Assembly (NCBI RefSeq): GCF_011764545.1
Contig: NZ_AP022870.1
Location: forward strand, 5,502,001 to 5,566,000
Source of the DNA: Phytohabitans flavus
GTDB lineage: Bacteria > Actinomycetota > Actinomycetes > Mycobacteriales > Micromonosporaceae
Reading direction: 5' to 3'
Length of the DNA stretch: 64,000 nucleotides
In this document: piece by piece, positions 45,064 through 57,200 of the stretch
How the letters are laid out: each line of letters opens with the position of its first letter
Position numbering within the stretch: the first letter of the stretch is position 1
The notes under the pieces: generated by a model
Told to the model about the DNA's origin: nothing
Seen by the model: the letters and a program-made list of their open reading frames with translations, nothing else
Databases searched by the model: none
Position numbers and translations under genes: made by a program

Positions 45064-48000
45064 TTAGCCCAGCAGGTGGTCGAGCGACTTCTGCATCAGA
45101 TCGTCGCGGGCCGCCGGTGCGAGGCCCTCCAGGCCGAAACCGGTGTAGACGGTGTCCGGGGTGACGACGATGCCGCCCTCCTCGAACGCCGTCTGCGTGC
45201 GCGACCAGTCGCCGCTGTTCGGGTCGGAGCCCGGCGCGGGGCCGGCCACCGTCCAGCCGCCCAGGTCGGTCTCGAACGAGGTCTCCGCCGCCGGCGCGCC
45301 GTTCGCGAAAACGCGCACGTCGTCGAGGAAGACGCCGAGGCCCTGGGTGGCCCAGTCGGACACGTACGAGATGGAGAGCTCGACCTGCTTGCCCGCGTAC
45401 GCGGACAGGTCGACCGACCATTCCACCCAGCCGCCGGACGGGCCGGAGGCCGCGTTCCACGAACCGGTCGTGCCGGTGGGCGAGCAGTCCGCGCCCTGGT
45501 AGTGGGCGAGGAACGGGTGCAGCTGCGGCACCCAGCCCGCTGCGCAGCTCTCGCCGGTCTCGGTACCGGTGTGCCCGTTGGCGTCCGGCAGTGTGGTCCA
45601 CGCGTCGGTGCCCACCTCGTGCGCCTCGACGAAGAGGAAGTCCCACGCCGCCTCGGTGTCGTACGAGCTCCAGAACCGCAGCTCGCCGCTTGACGCGCCG
45701 GTCAGGTCGACCGTACGGGTCAGCCGCTTGTACGACTGGTCCGACTGGCCACTGTAGACGTAGAACGCGCCGGTCAACGGGTCGAACGGTGCCGCGCCCG
45801 GCCGGTCCCAGCTGCCCGCGATCTCGCTCGTGAACTGCGGGAACTGCGCCGCCGGCAGGAAGCTGGACGTCGGCAGGAACGAGGCGGTGTGCGCCTGGTT
45901 GTCCGCCGAGCCCTCGGCGTTGAGCGTGCCGTTCCAGCCGGCCAGCGGCCCGCTGCCGTCGACCGGGTAGTGCGAGCCGTCCGCTGCCGTGCCACCGCCG
46001 CTGACGTATGTGTGCGCGCCCAGCCAGTACTGCGGGAAGTCGTTCAGCAGCGGCAGGCAGGTCACGTCGTCGGGGTTGGTGCACTCGGGCGGCGCGGCGG
46101 GGTTGTAGAAGTACGCACCGTTCGCACCCTGGGCGAACAGCGCGTTCTGCCCGCCGACGAGTGCCTTGCCACCCTCGTTCAGGTAGTCACGAACGGCCAG
46201 CTCGGTGTCGAGCGCGGCCTTCGTGGTCGTACCGGGCACCTGCCCCACCGACCGCTGGATCACGTCGTCGCCGGTCTCCCAGACCACCGCCTTGTAGTGC
46301 GAGAGCACGCCGAGGTGGTGGGGCGCCTTGCGGCCCTGGGTGTCGAAGTCGTAGACGTCGGTCGTGTACCCGGCCTTGTTGATCGCCGCGACGTGCTCGT
46401 CGGCGTACTTGGCCGAGGTGCCCTGCTGTGCCGGGCTGAGACCGGTCACGTCCTCTTCCGCGAGCACGAGGACCTGACCGCCGATGTCGCTGTTGACCGT
46501 GTACGTGAAGTGGTCGCTGGCCACGACGCCGACCTTCGGCTTGCGGCCGGTGAACCACACCTCGACCCGGTCACCCGGCTTCGCCCCGGTCACCTTGCCG
46601 CGCAGCTCGGCGTAGTAGTCGTCGTGGGTGCCGCCGTACTTCTCGCCACCCTTCCACTCCTTGACGTCCACGGTCTTCGGACGGGCGCCGTTGATCGTGT
46701 AGTGCATGTGGACGTCCTTGAGCGCCCGGCGGGCGATCGTGGCGACCGGCTGGTTGCGGCCGAACGACACGTCGAACGAGTCGATCACGAAGTCCGGGGT
46801 GCTGCGGCCGACGACCGAGACCGGCTCGTCGGGGTCCAGCGCCGACTTGCCCACCGCGAGCGCGAACGGGATGTTCTTCGCGACCTCGGCGGCGATCAGG
46901 TTTTCGTCGTCCGGGAAGATGAAGTCGCTGATGCAGTCTTCCGGCTCCCACGCGTCGTCCGGCACCGAGGCGGACACGGTGGTGCAGGTCGACATCTCCG
47001 GCGTGAAGCCCAGCGTGCCGTACTTTTCGGTCGCGTGGCTGTCAGTGTCACCGTTGGTGATGTAGAGCTCGGCCGAGATGTCCGGGTCGTAGCCGGGGAT
47101 CGCCGGGTTGGCGTCGTCGCCGGCCATGGCCTTGTAGATCTCGTCGTCCGGGGTGGGTGTGGACTGCTGCCACCCGGCGCCGTAGAGCAGCAGCTCGGCG
47201 GCGGAGTGGTAGTTGATGAGGAACTCGAAGCCGACCCTGCGGAAGAACTTGTCGAGCGCCTGCGTCTCCGGCTCCGAGTTGGGCCCGGTGCCGCGGAACG
47301 TGTCGCTCGCGAGGTCGGTCGAGGAGCCCTCGTTGTCGTAGCCCCACTTGTACCCGAAGTTGCGGTTGAGGTCGACGCCGTCGAGCGTGGTGATCTGGCC
47401 GTCGCCGTCGTTGTCGCGCAGGTTCTTACGCCACAGGCGGTTGTCCCCGGTGAACGTGAAGTCGTACCCGTCCGGGTTGGCCACCGGGAGGAACCACAGC
47501 TCGGTGTTGTCGACGAGCTTGGTGATCTCGGCGTCCGTGCCGTACGAGTCGAGCATGTGGTGCATCAGCCGGCGGACCATCTCCGGCGTGATCCACTCAC
47601 GGGCGTGCTGCGCACCCATGTAGAGCGTCGCGGGGCGCTTGCCGTCCTCGAGGTTCTTGGCATTCTTCGTGACCTTGACCGCGAGGATCGGCTGCCCGTT
47701 GATCGTCTTACCGACCGTCACCAGCTTCGCGATCTTGGGGTACCGGGCCGCAGTCGCCGTGAACTCGTCCCGGATGCCGCCCTTCTCGCTGTATGACCGG
47801 AAAGCGGACCATCCTTCCGCCGACTGCTCGCGCAGCGCCTGCGAGGCGGTCTTGCCCTCCACTTTCTTCGGCGACAGCTTCACGCCCTTGGTCGCGAGCT
47901 TCGCCGCTTGGAATCCGCTCAACACCAGCTCGACGGCAGTGTTGCCGGACTTGTCCGTGGCAGTCGACGCCTCTTCGAGGTCCACACCGGCGGACCGGGT

Positions 48001-48159
48001 GGTCTCGAGCTGTTGTGGCGTAAGCGTGCCGACGTACACCTCCAGCTTGTCCTGGCCGCCGCCGGGTCTCGACGGCGCCTGAGCTCCCGCCGGTATAGCG
48101 GGTGTCAACGCACCCACCAGAGTGAGCACGCAGGCTGTCGCCAACCGTGCTGTCCTCAT
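45064..48159 (-). CDS. Secreted M14 zinc carboxypeptidase, multidomain
   Basis: 1031 residues. Signal peptide (TARLATACVLTLVGALTPAI), a propeptide-like region (about 40-125), then an M14 domain: GAQHAREWITPEMVRRLMHH (zinc His and Glu, about 184-187), FLPVANPDGYDFTFTGDN, VDLNRNFGYKWGYDNEG, LINYHSAAELLLYGAG (zinc His, about 315) and KYGTLGFTPEMS (catalytic Glu, about 386). Two further parts follow, including a flavodoxin-like domain (VLVLAEEDVTGLSPAQQ) and a jelly-roll, MAM/CBM-like end with GGWVEWSVDLSAYAGKQVEL. It probably degrades peptides outside the cell. ATG 48159 has a strong AGGAGG site; the frame extends upstream only by chance. Confidence 0.9.
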   Translation of the reverse strand: MRTARLATACVLTLVGALTPAIPAGAQAPSRPGGGQDKLEVYVGTLTPQQLETTRSAGVDLEEASTATDKSGNTAVELVLSGFQAAKLATKGVKLSPKKVEGKTASQALREQSAEGWSAFRSYSEKGGIRDEFTATAARYPKIAKLVTVGKTINGQPILAVKVTKNAKNLEDGKRPATLYMGAQHAREWITPEMVRRLMHHMLDSYGTDAEITKLVDNTELWFLPVANPDGYDFTFTGDNRLWRKNLRDNDGDGQITTLDGVDLNRNFGYKWGYDNEGSSTDLASDTFRGTGPNSEPETQALDKFFRRVGFEFLINYHSAAELLLYGAGWQQSTPTPDDEIYKAMAGDDANPAIPGYDPDISAELYITNGDTDSHATEKYGTLGFTPEMSTCTTVSASVPDDAWEPEDCISDFIFPDDENLIAAEVAKNIPFALAVGKSALDPDEPVSVVGRSTPDFVIDSFDVSFGRNQPVATIARRALKDVHMHYTINGARPKTVDVKEWKGGEKYGGTHDDYYAELRGKVTGAKPGDRVEVWFTGRKPKVGVVASDHFTYTVNSDIGGQVLVLAEEDVTGLSPAQQGTSAKYADEHVAAINKAGYTTDVYDFDTQGRKAPHHLGVLSHYKAVVWETGDDVIQRSVGQVPGTTTKAALDTELAVRDYLNEGGKALVGGQNALFAQGANGAYFYNPAAPPECTNPDDVTCLPLLNDFPQYWLGAHTYVSGGGTAADGSHYPVDGSGPLAGWNGTLNAEGSADNQAHTASFLPTSSFLPAAQFPQFTSEIAGSWDRPGAAPFDPLTGAFYVYSGQSDQSYKRLTRTVDLTGASSGELRFWSSYDTEAAWDFLFVEAHEVGTDAWTTLPDANGHTGTETGESCAAGWVPQLHPFLAHYQGADCSPTGTTGSWNAASGPSGGWVEWSVDLSAYAGKQVELSISYVSDWATQGLGVFLDDVRVFANGAPAAETSFETDLGGWTVAGPAPGSDPNSGDWSRTQTAFEEGGIVVTPDTVYTGFGLEGLAPAARDDLMQKSLDHLLG

Positions 48160-48337
48160 CGCGCCTCCTCTATTTTGAAGGTCGTTCACGCGTGAGCTTC
48201 GTGTTACGGGCGGTGAGTGTCAATCACCCCTTCGGCCCTGGTGGATTTCAGAATGACCGTCGATACGCCGCGCCTGTCCACAGTGCGACCGCGAGTTCGG
48301 GCGGACCCCGGCGGGCCGACGCTCGTAGAATCAGCGG

Positions 48338-50157
<1,820 letters not shown>

Positions 50158-50178
<21 letters not shown>

Positions 50179-50718
50179 CGCGCGGCGTTCGACCGCGACG
50201 GCGGCCATCAGGACACAACCCAGCGTTGGTACCGCCAGCGGCAACAGCTGCCAGGTGATGAGCACGAGCAGGGCGAGCGCCAGCACCAGGAGCAGGGACC
50301 CCGAAGGATCGCCCGTGGCGGCGCGGACGGTGGCCTGCCGTACCAAATCGGACCAGGAGCGACCGGGCGACCAGGTGGCCGCCGCGCGGAGCAGGACCAC
50401 CGACAGGGCCGTCGCGGCTATGCCGCAGAACGCGGCGACGTAGGCGCCGCCGGGCACCGCGGCGCGCAGGAGCAGACCGTCCACAGTGACCACCGCGAAC
50501 GCCGCGGCCACGCCGAGTGAAAGCTTGACGCTGCCCGGGAACGCGGCGCGGAAGCGGGCGAAGTAGGCACGTACCGCCGTCGTCTCACCCTCCACATGTG
50601 CCCGGATGTGCGCGCAGCCGGCCGCCAGCGCGGGCAGCAGCGTGACGAGCGGGAGTGCGAGCAGCGCGGTGAGGAGGCCGGCGAGCAGGCACTCTCCGAA
50701 GAGGACGAAGCGCCTCAT
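50158..50718 (-). CDS. Integral membrane protein, DUF624/YesL-like
   Basis: 186 residues with about five hydrophobic segments (VLFGECLLAGLLTALLALPL, VKLSLGVAAAFAVVTV, AYVAAFCGIAATALSVVLL, LLLVLALALLVLITWQLLPL). Polar clusters such as GCAHIRAHVEGETTAVRAYF and FPGSVKLSL resemble YesL/DUF624 proteins that often sit in sugar ABC operons. It overlaps the upstream permease stop by 4 nt (ATGA), so it is the last gene of this operon. Function unknown. Confidence 0.65.
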
Positions 50719-51545
50719 CCCTTCAGCCCCGATGTGGAAACTCCCTCGACGAGGAAGCGTTGGAAGAACAGGAAGAAGAGGACGACCGGCACGAGCGCCA
50801 GCATCGACATCGCCATCAGCGCCCCGAAGTCGGAGCCGGACGCCTCGTCGACGAAGAGCTGGAGGGCGAGTGGCAGCGGGTACTTGTCCGGGGTGCTGAG
50901 GTAGATGAGCGGGCCGAAGAAGTCGTTCCAGCTCCAGATGAACGTGAAGATCGAGGTCGTGATCAGCGCCGGTCGGGCGAGCGGCAGGATGATGTGCCAG
51001 AAGATGCCCCAGTGCCCGGCGCCGTCAATCTTCGCCGACTCGTCGAGCTCGTGCGGGATGGTCCGCATGAACTGCACCATCAGGAAGACGAAGAACGCCT
51101 CGACCGCGAGAAACTTGCCGAGCAGCAGCGGCACGTACGTGTCGATGAGGTCGAGCCGCTGGAAGACCGCGTACTGCGGGATGATCAGCACGTGGAAGGG
51201 GAGCAGGAGCGTGGAGATCATCAGGGCGAACATGGCGCCTCGCCCCCGAAAGCGCAGCCGCGCGAAGGCGTAACCGGCGAGCGCCGACGAGGCGACAGTG
51301 CCCACAACGGACAGTACGGCGAGGACGGTCGAGTTCCAGAAGAAGCGGGCGATGCTGATGCCCGCGATGCCCTCGACCGCCCGCTCGTAGTTGACGGTCG
51401 TCGGCTCGGTCGGGAGCAGGCTGAGGCCGCCGATGATGTCCTCGGACGGCTTGAAGGTCGCGGCCACCACCCACACGATGGGGTACAGCACGATCGCCAG
51501 TACCGCGATGACGCCGGCGTGCCACGCCACAGTGGACAGTTTCAT
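50715..51545 (-). CDS. Sugar ABC transporter permease (MalG-like)
   Basis: 276 residues, six predicted helices. The EAA loop that contacts the ATPase reads ELDESAKIDGAGHWGIFWHI (about residues 180-200), with LPLARPALITTSIFTFIWSW after it. ATG 51545 overlaps the end of the first permease gene (ATGA). No ATPase gene lies in the operon; such actinomycete transporters share a common MsiK-type ATPase. Confidence 0.93.
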   Translation of the reverse strand: MKLSTVAWHAGVIAVLAIVLYPIVWVVAATFKPSEDIIGGLSLLPTEPTTVNYERAVEGIAGISIARFFWNSTVLAVLSVVGTVASSALAGYAFARLRFRGRGAMFALMISTLLLPFHVLIIPQYAVFQRLDLIDTYVPLLLGKFLAVEAFFVFLMVQFMRTIPHELDESAKIDGAGHWGIFWHIILPLARPALITTSIFTFIWSWNDFFGPLIYLSTPDKYPLPLALQLFVDEASGSDFGALMAMSMLALVPVVLFFLFFQRFLVEGVSTSGLKG

Positions 51546-52495
51546 CGGCGGTCCCCGGAGTAGTAGACCCATCCGCGCGCGGTGCGGAAGAGGAACAGCG
51601 TGATGAGGCCGACGCCGAGCAGCAGCATCCACGCCATGGCCGAGGCGTAGCCCATGCGGAAGTCGGAGAAGCCCCGGTCGTAGAGGTAGATGGTGTAGAA
51701 GAGCGTGGTACCGGCGGGCGAGCCGTTGGGACCGCCCACGATGTAGGCCGACGTGAAGACCTGGAACGCGTTGATGGTCTCCAGCAGCAGGTTGAAGAAG
51801 ACCACCGGCGAGATCATCGGCAGCGTGATGGCGCGGAAGCGCAGCCACCGCCCGGCACCGTCCACATGCGCCGCCTCGTGCAGCTCGACAGGCACCTGCT
51901 TGAGTCCGGCCAGGAAGATCACCATTGGCGCGCCAAGCTGCCACGCGCCCAGCAGCACCAGCATCATCAGCGAGAAGTCCGGGTTGCCGGCCCACCCACC
52001 GGTGTTGATGCCCACGACCCGCAGCATCCGGTCGACCACCGCGTCGTCGGTAAACAGCGCCTTCCACACGATGGCGAGGCTTACGCTCGCCCCGATCAGC
52101 GACGGCCCGTAGAACGCCGCCCGGTAGAAGCCCTGGCCCTTGCGCTTGTTGTTGAGCAGTACCGCGACGGCCAGCGCGGCGGCCAGCTTCACCGGCACCG
52201 CGACCGCGACGTAGATGGCGGTCACCTGTACCGACTTCAGCCACCGCGCGTCCTCGAACATCCGCTTGTAGTTGTCGAGGCCGACCCACTCAGGCGCGGT
52301 GAAGAGGTTGTAGTCGGTGAAGGAGAGGTACAGGGACGTGAGCATCGGGCCGATCGTCAGCAGCAGGACCCCGAGGATCCACGGGGAGAGGAAGAGGTAC
52401 CCCGCCACCCCGTCGCCCGACCGGCGGGCCCGTGTGCGCGGGCCCGCCGGTTGTCCCGAGGCTTCCGCCTGGCGCGTTGGCGCGACAGTCGCCAT
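51542..52495 (-). CDS. Sugar ABC transporter permease (MalF-like)
   Basis: 317 residues, six helices, with a 30-residue cytoplasmic N-terminus. The EAA motif reads ELHEAAHVDGAGRWLRFRAI (about 210-230), followed by TLPMISPVVFFNLLLETINA. Typical segments: LFLSPWILGVLLLTIGPMLT at the first helix and ALAVAVLLNNKRKGQGFYRA. The start overlaps the substrate-binding protein stop by 1 nt (TGATG). Confidence 0.93.
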   Translation of the reverse strand: MATVAPTRQAEASGQPAGPRTRARRSGDGVAGYLFLSPWILGVLLLTIGPMLTSLYLSFTDYNLFTAPEWVGLDNYKRMFEDARWLKSVQVTAIYVAVAVPVKLAAALAVAVLLNNKRKGQGFYRAAFYGPSLIGASVSLAIVWKALFTDDAVVDRMLRVVGINTGGWAGNPDFSLMMLVLLGAWQLGAPMVIFLAGLKQVPVELHEAAHVDGAGRWLRFRAITLPMISPVVFFNLLLETINAFQVFTSAYIVGGPNGSPAGTTLFYTIYLYDRGFSDFRMGYASAMAWMLLLGVGLITLFLFRTARGWVYYSGDRR

Positions 52496-53763
52496 CAGGA
52501 TTCGAGCGTCTCATTCGCCTCGGTGAAGAACTGGTCCACCGCCTGGTCCACGCTGATCCGGCCGTACTGAAGCTCCTCCGAGATCCGGATGAACGACTGC
52601 TCGATCGTGCCGGCGCCCTTTGGCGGAGCGGGTGGCGCCTTCTCCAGCTGTCCCTTGATGCTCTCCTCGTACGCCGCCACCGCCGCGAACGGGCCCTCCA
52701 GCTTGACCGCCGCACGCTGGGCGTTGGTGGCTGGTATGCCTCGGTTTGCGCCGAGGATCTGGCCCGCCTCGGGGTCGTTGATGAAGAAGTCGATGAGCTT
52801 CGCGCTCTGCTCCGGGTGGTCCGACTTCGCCGAGACGCTCATCAGCATCGAGGGCTTGAGGTACTGCCCGAGCTGCGCCGGGTTGTCACTGGGCACCGGG
52901 CCGAGCTTGAGCTCGGTCTTGGTCGCGGCCGCGTACCGGGTCATGAAGTTGTCCCAGCCCAGGTCGCCGGCGATCAGGTCGAGCTCGAGCGCGAACTTCG
53001 GCTTGATCTGCACGCCCTTCTCGACCGGCAGCACGATCTTGGCGTCGGCGAGCTGCTTGCCCTCCTCGAAGAACTTGGCCAGCCGCGGCTTGTCGAAGCC
53101 CAGCTTGCCGTCCTCGGTGTAGAGCAGCTTGCCCTCTTGGCGGAGCTGCACCTCGAGGTTGTAGTACGTGCCGATGTAGTTGCCACCGCCGTACACCTTG
53201 CCGCCGGTGCTCTTTGTGATCTTCTCCATCGCGGAGCGGTAGTCGGTCCACGTCCAGCCGAGCTTCGGCTCCGGCACGCCCGCCGTGGCGTACGCCGCCG
53301 GGCTGTAGACGTAGCCCCACGTGTTGCCGGCGACCGGCACGGCGTAGAGCCCGTCGTCGACCTCGCCGGCACCCTTGAGCCCTTCGAGCAGGTCACCGGT
53401 GTCGAGGTTTTGGCCCTCCTGCTTCTTGAGGTCGTAGAGCGCGCCACGGTCGGCGTACTCCCGCAGGTAGGCGAAGTCCATCTGGAGCACGTCCGGCGCG
53501 TTGCCGCCGGCCGTATCGGTGGCCATCTTCTGCCAGTACGCCTCGAACTCCTGGAAGCTCGGGGTGACCTTGATGTTGGGGTTCTTCGTCTGGAACAGGT
53601 CGATCGCCTTCTGCACCAGGGCGGCGCGGTCGGCGTTGCCCCACCACGAGTAGCGCAGCGTGACCGGCCCCGACTCCGCCTCGCCGTCCCCGCCGCAGGC
53701 CGCACCGGCGAAGACGAGCGAGGCGGCGGCGAGAACGGTCGTGAACCGTTTCATAACGCCCAT
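52495..53763 (-). CDS. Sugar-binding lipoprotein of an ABC transporter
   Basis: 422 residues, family 1 solute-binding protein. Signal peptide and lipobox FAGAAC (lipidated Cys about 25), then the typical LRYSWWGNADRAALVQKAID and FQTKNPNIKVTPSF. Central WGYVYSPAAYATAGV and PEQSAKLIDFFIND are also family-like. The sugar cannot be read from sequence; oligosaccharides are likely. GGAGG lies 7 nt before ATG 53763. First gene of the four-gene operon; a LacI-type operator lies 35 bp upstream. Confidence 0.93.
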   Translation of the reverse strand: MGVMKRFTTVLAAASLVFAGAACGGDGEAESGPVTLRYSWWGNADRAALVQKAIDLFQTKNPNIKVTPSFQEFEAYWQKMATDTAGGNAPDVLQMDFAYLREYADRGALYDLKKQEGQNLDTGDLLEGLKGAGEVDDGLYAVPVAGNTWGYVYSPAAYATAGVPEPKLGWTWTDYRSAMEKITKSTGGKVYGGGNYIGTYYNLEVQLRQEGKLLYTEDGKLGFDKPRLAKFFEEGKQLADAKIVLPVEKGVQIKPKFALELDLIAGDLGWDNFMTRYAAATKTELKLGPVPSDNPAQLGQYLKPSMLMSVSAKSDHPEQSAKLIDFFINDPEAGQILGANRGIPATNAQRAAVKLEGPFAAVAAYEESIKGQLEKAPPAPPKGAGTIEQSFIRISEELQYGRISVDQAVDQFFTEANETLES

Positions 53764-53797
53764 GTGAGAACCTCCGAGGCCCAAGTGAGGTGCGCCA

Positions 53798-53815
53798 CAG
53801 GTAAGCGCTTGCCTG
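53798..53815. promoter_or_regulatory. LacI-type operator before the sugar ABC operon
   Basis: CAGGTAAGCGCTTGCCTG is an 18-bp palindrome with a single mismatched pair, centred on AAGCGCTT. This is the pattern bound by LacI/GalR repressors and explains inducible control of the operon by its sugar. Confidence 0.7.
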
Positions 53816-54224
53816 GCCCAGGTTATGGTCGCGTTACATCGACGTCAATGCCGGTCCTAAAACGTTACAACCGCGTGATGTTGGGCTGGAGCCCAAACAA
53901 AAGAGGAGTTGATCAGGGAGTTTGTGAGGTGGCGCACCGGCGGACACGCCCACCAAGTCCCTGATCAGCTGCGAGAGGGGGGCGGCGGGGGCGGGCTTAG
54001 GAAAGTCCCCGCGGCGGTAACCGCGAGGACCACCCGCTTTGCCTTCGGCACAGGGCCGCTGCTCCTTTTGGGGCGCCAGCAGGAAGTCTGCAACCACGCC
54101 GCCCCCGAGGTCACTAGCTTGCGCGCTTCGCAAACGCGACATGTCTCTAAGAGGCCACCTTGTCAGAGGCTCGCGCCAGCGGTACCGAAAATGCGCTGGC
54201 CAGGCGGGATAAGCTTGTGGGGAC
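53816..54224. other. Structured intergenic region upstream of hrpA
   Basis: About 400 bp without a gene but with stacked secondary structure. Stem TTGGGC/GCCCAA at 53881-53896; a 10-bp inverted repeat TGATCAGGGA (53910-53919) with its complement at 53958-53967; a nested hairpin at 53991-54037 (GCGGG, GTCC, CGCGG arms around CGGTAA); TGCC/GGCA at 54040-54050; and GCTCC/GGGGC near 54070-54085. The -10-like TAAGCT (54210-54215) lies 9 nt before the hrpA ATG, so most of this is upstream of that promoter. Confidence 0.45.
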
Positions 54225-57200
54225 ATGGATCGGGAGTTGCGACTGGCCGCTCGCCGGGAGAGCGTGCCGGAGATCACTTACCCCGAGGCGCTACCGGTCA
54301 GCCAGAAGAGAGACGACATCCTCGCGGCCATCCGCGACCACCAGGTCGTGATCGTGGCCGGCGAGACCGGCTCCGGCAAGACCACCCAGCTGCCCAAGAT
54401 CTGCCTTGAGCTGGGGCGTGGCGTCGAGGGGTTGATCGGCCACACCCAGCCTCGGCGGATCGCGGCGCGGACCGTCGCCGACCGGATCGCCGAGGAGCTG
54501 GGCACGCCGCTGGGCTCCACCGTCGGGTACAAGGTGCGCTTCACCGACAAGGTGAGCGACGGCACGCTGGTCAAGCTGATGACCGACGGCATCCTGCTGG
54601 CGGAGATCCAGCACGACCGGATGCTGCGGCAGTACGACACGCTGATCATCGACGAGGCGCACGAGCGCAGCCTCAACATCGACTTCATCCTCGGGTACCT
54701 CAAGCGGCTCCTCCCCCGCCGCCCCGACCTGAAGGTCATCATCACCTCGGCCACGATCGACCCGGAGCGGTTCTCCCAGCACTTCGACGGCGCCCCTATC
54801 GTCGAGGTCTCCGGCCGCACGTACCCCGTGGAGGTGCGCTACCGGCCGATCGGCGAGGACGACGAGGAGCAGGACCAGACGCAGGCGATCCTCGACGCGG
54901 TCGACGAGCTGTCCGCCGAGGGGCCGGGCGACATCCTCGTCTTCCTCTCCGGCGAGCGGGAGATCCGGGACGCCACCGACGCCCTGCGCAAGCGCGACCT
55001 GCGGCACACCGAGATCCTGCCGCTCTACGCCCGCCTGTCCACCGCGGAGCAGCACCGGGTGTTCCAGGCGCACACCGGGCGCCGCGTCGTGCTCGCCACC
55101 AACGTGGCGGAGACCTCGCTGACCGTGCCCGGCATCAAGTACGTGGTGGACCCCGGGACCGCGCGCATCTCCCGGTACAGCCACCGGCTCAAGGTGCAGC
55201 GCCTGCCGATCGAGCCGATCTCGCAGGCCTCGGCCAACCAGCGCAAGGGCCGCTCCGGCCGTACCTCCGACGGCATCTGCATCAGGCTCTACTCCGAGGA
55301 CGACTTCGTGTCCCGGCCGGAGTTCACCGATCCGGAGATCCTGCGCACCAACCTCGCCTCGGTCATCCTCCAGATGCGCGCGCTGGGGCTCGGTGACATG
55401 GCCGCGTTCCCGTTCGTGGAGCCGCCGGACCGGCGCAACATCAAGGACGGCGTCGACCTGCTCCACGAGCTCGGCGCGCTCGACGGAGAGCGGCTTACCA
55501 AGCTCGGCCGCCGCCTCGCCCAGCTGCCGGTCGACCCGCGGCTGGGGCGGATGGTGCTGGAGGCCGAGCGCAACGCTTGCGTACACGAGGTGCTCGTCAT
55601 CGCCGCCGCACTGTCCATACAGGACCCGCGCGAGCGGCCGGCCGACAACCAGCAGGCCGCCGACGAAAAACACGCCCGCTTCGTCGACAAGGAGTCGGAC
55701 TTCCTCGCGTACCTCAACCTGTGGAAGTACGTGGAGGAGCAGCAGAAGGCCCTGTCGTCGAACCAGTTCCGGCGGATGTGCCGCAACGAGTTCCTCAACT
55801 ACCTTCGGGTACGCGAGTGGCAAGACCTGTACGGGCAGCTGCGCCAGGTGGTCAAGCCGCCCAAGGCACCTCCCGCCGACGGGCAGCGGATCCACCTGTC
55901 GCTCCTCAGTGGACTACTCTCCCACGTCGGTCTGAAGAACACCCAGCGGCACGAGTACCTTGGCGCGCGCGGCGCCAAGTTCGGCATCTTCCCCGGCTCC
56001 GCGCTCTTCAAGAAGCAGCCGCAGTGGGTGATGGCCGCCGAGCTTGTGGAGACGTCCCGGCTGTGGGCGCGCATCGTGGCCAAGGTGGAGCCGGAGTGGG
56101 TGGAGAAGCTCGCCGGCCACCTGGTCAAGCGCAGTTACAGCGAGCCGCACTGGGAGAAGAAGCAGGGCGCGGTGATGGCGGTCGAGCGGGTCACGCTCTA
56201 CGGCGTACCGCTGGTCACCGGCCGCAAGGTGAACTTCGGCCGGATCGACCCGCCGCTGGCCCGCGAGCTGTTCATCCGGCACGCGCTTGTAGAGGGTGAC
56301 TGGGAGACGCACCACGCGTTCTTCCAGGACAACCGGGACCTGCTCGCCGAGGTGGAGGAGCTTGAGCACCGGGCCCGGCGGCGGGACATCCTGGTCGACG
56401 ACGAGACGCTTTTCGCCTTCTACGACCAGCGGCTCCCCGCCGACGTGGTCTCGGCGCGGCACTTCGACAGCTGGTGGAAGAAGACCCGCCAAACGCAGCC
56501 CGACCTGCTCACGTTCGAGAAGGCCATGCTCATCAACGAGCGGGCCGGCAACGTGCGGGCGACCGACTACCCGGACGAGTGGCGGCAGGGCGAGCTGGCG
56601 CTGAGGCTCACCTACCAGTTCGAACCGGGGACCGGTGCCGACGGCGTGACCGTCCACATTCCACTGCCGCTGCTCTCCCGGGTACGTCCGGAAGGCTTCG
56701 ACCGCCAGGTGCCTGGACTGCGCGAGGAAGTCGTGGTGGCGCTGATCCGGTCGCTGCCCAAGCCGGTGCGGCGCAACTTCGTACCGGTGCCCGACTACGC
56801 CCGCGCCGCGCTGGACCGGATGTCGCCGGACGGCTCGCTGCTCGACGCGCTGGAGCGGGAGCTGCGCCGGATGACCGGTACACCCGTGCCACGCGACGCC
56901 TGGGACCTGTCGAAGGTGCCGGACCACCTGCGCATGACGTTCCGGGTGGAGGACGACGCCGGTGCCACCCTCGCCGAGGGCAAGGACCTGGCGGCGCTCC
57001 AGGACCGACTCCGGGCCACCGTCCGCGAGACGGTCACCGCCGCGGCACCCGGCATCACCCGGCACGGCCTGCGCACGTGGGATCTCGGCGCGCTGCCCCG
57101 CACGGTCCAGCAGGAGCGCGCCGGGTACGCGGTGACGGCGTACCCCGCGCTCGTCGACGAGGGCGAGGCGGTCGGCGTCGGCGTCTTCGAGACGGAGGCC

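Noticed and set aside
53990-54100. RNase P RNA, because of the AGGAAAGTCC sequence
   Set aside because: The other conserved blocks of bacterial RNase P RNA are absent, so this is only a short chance match.
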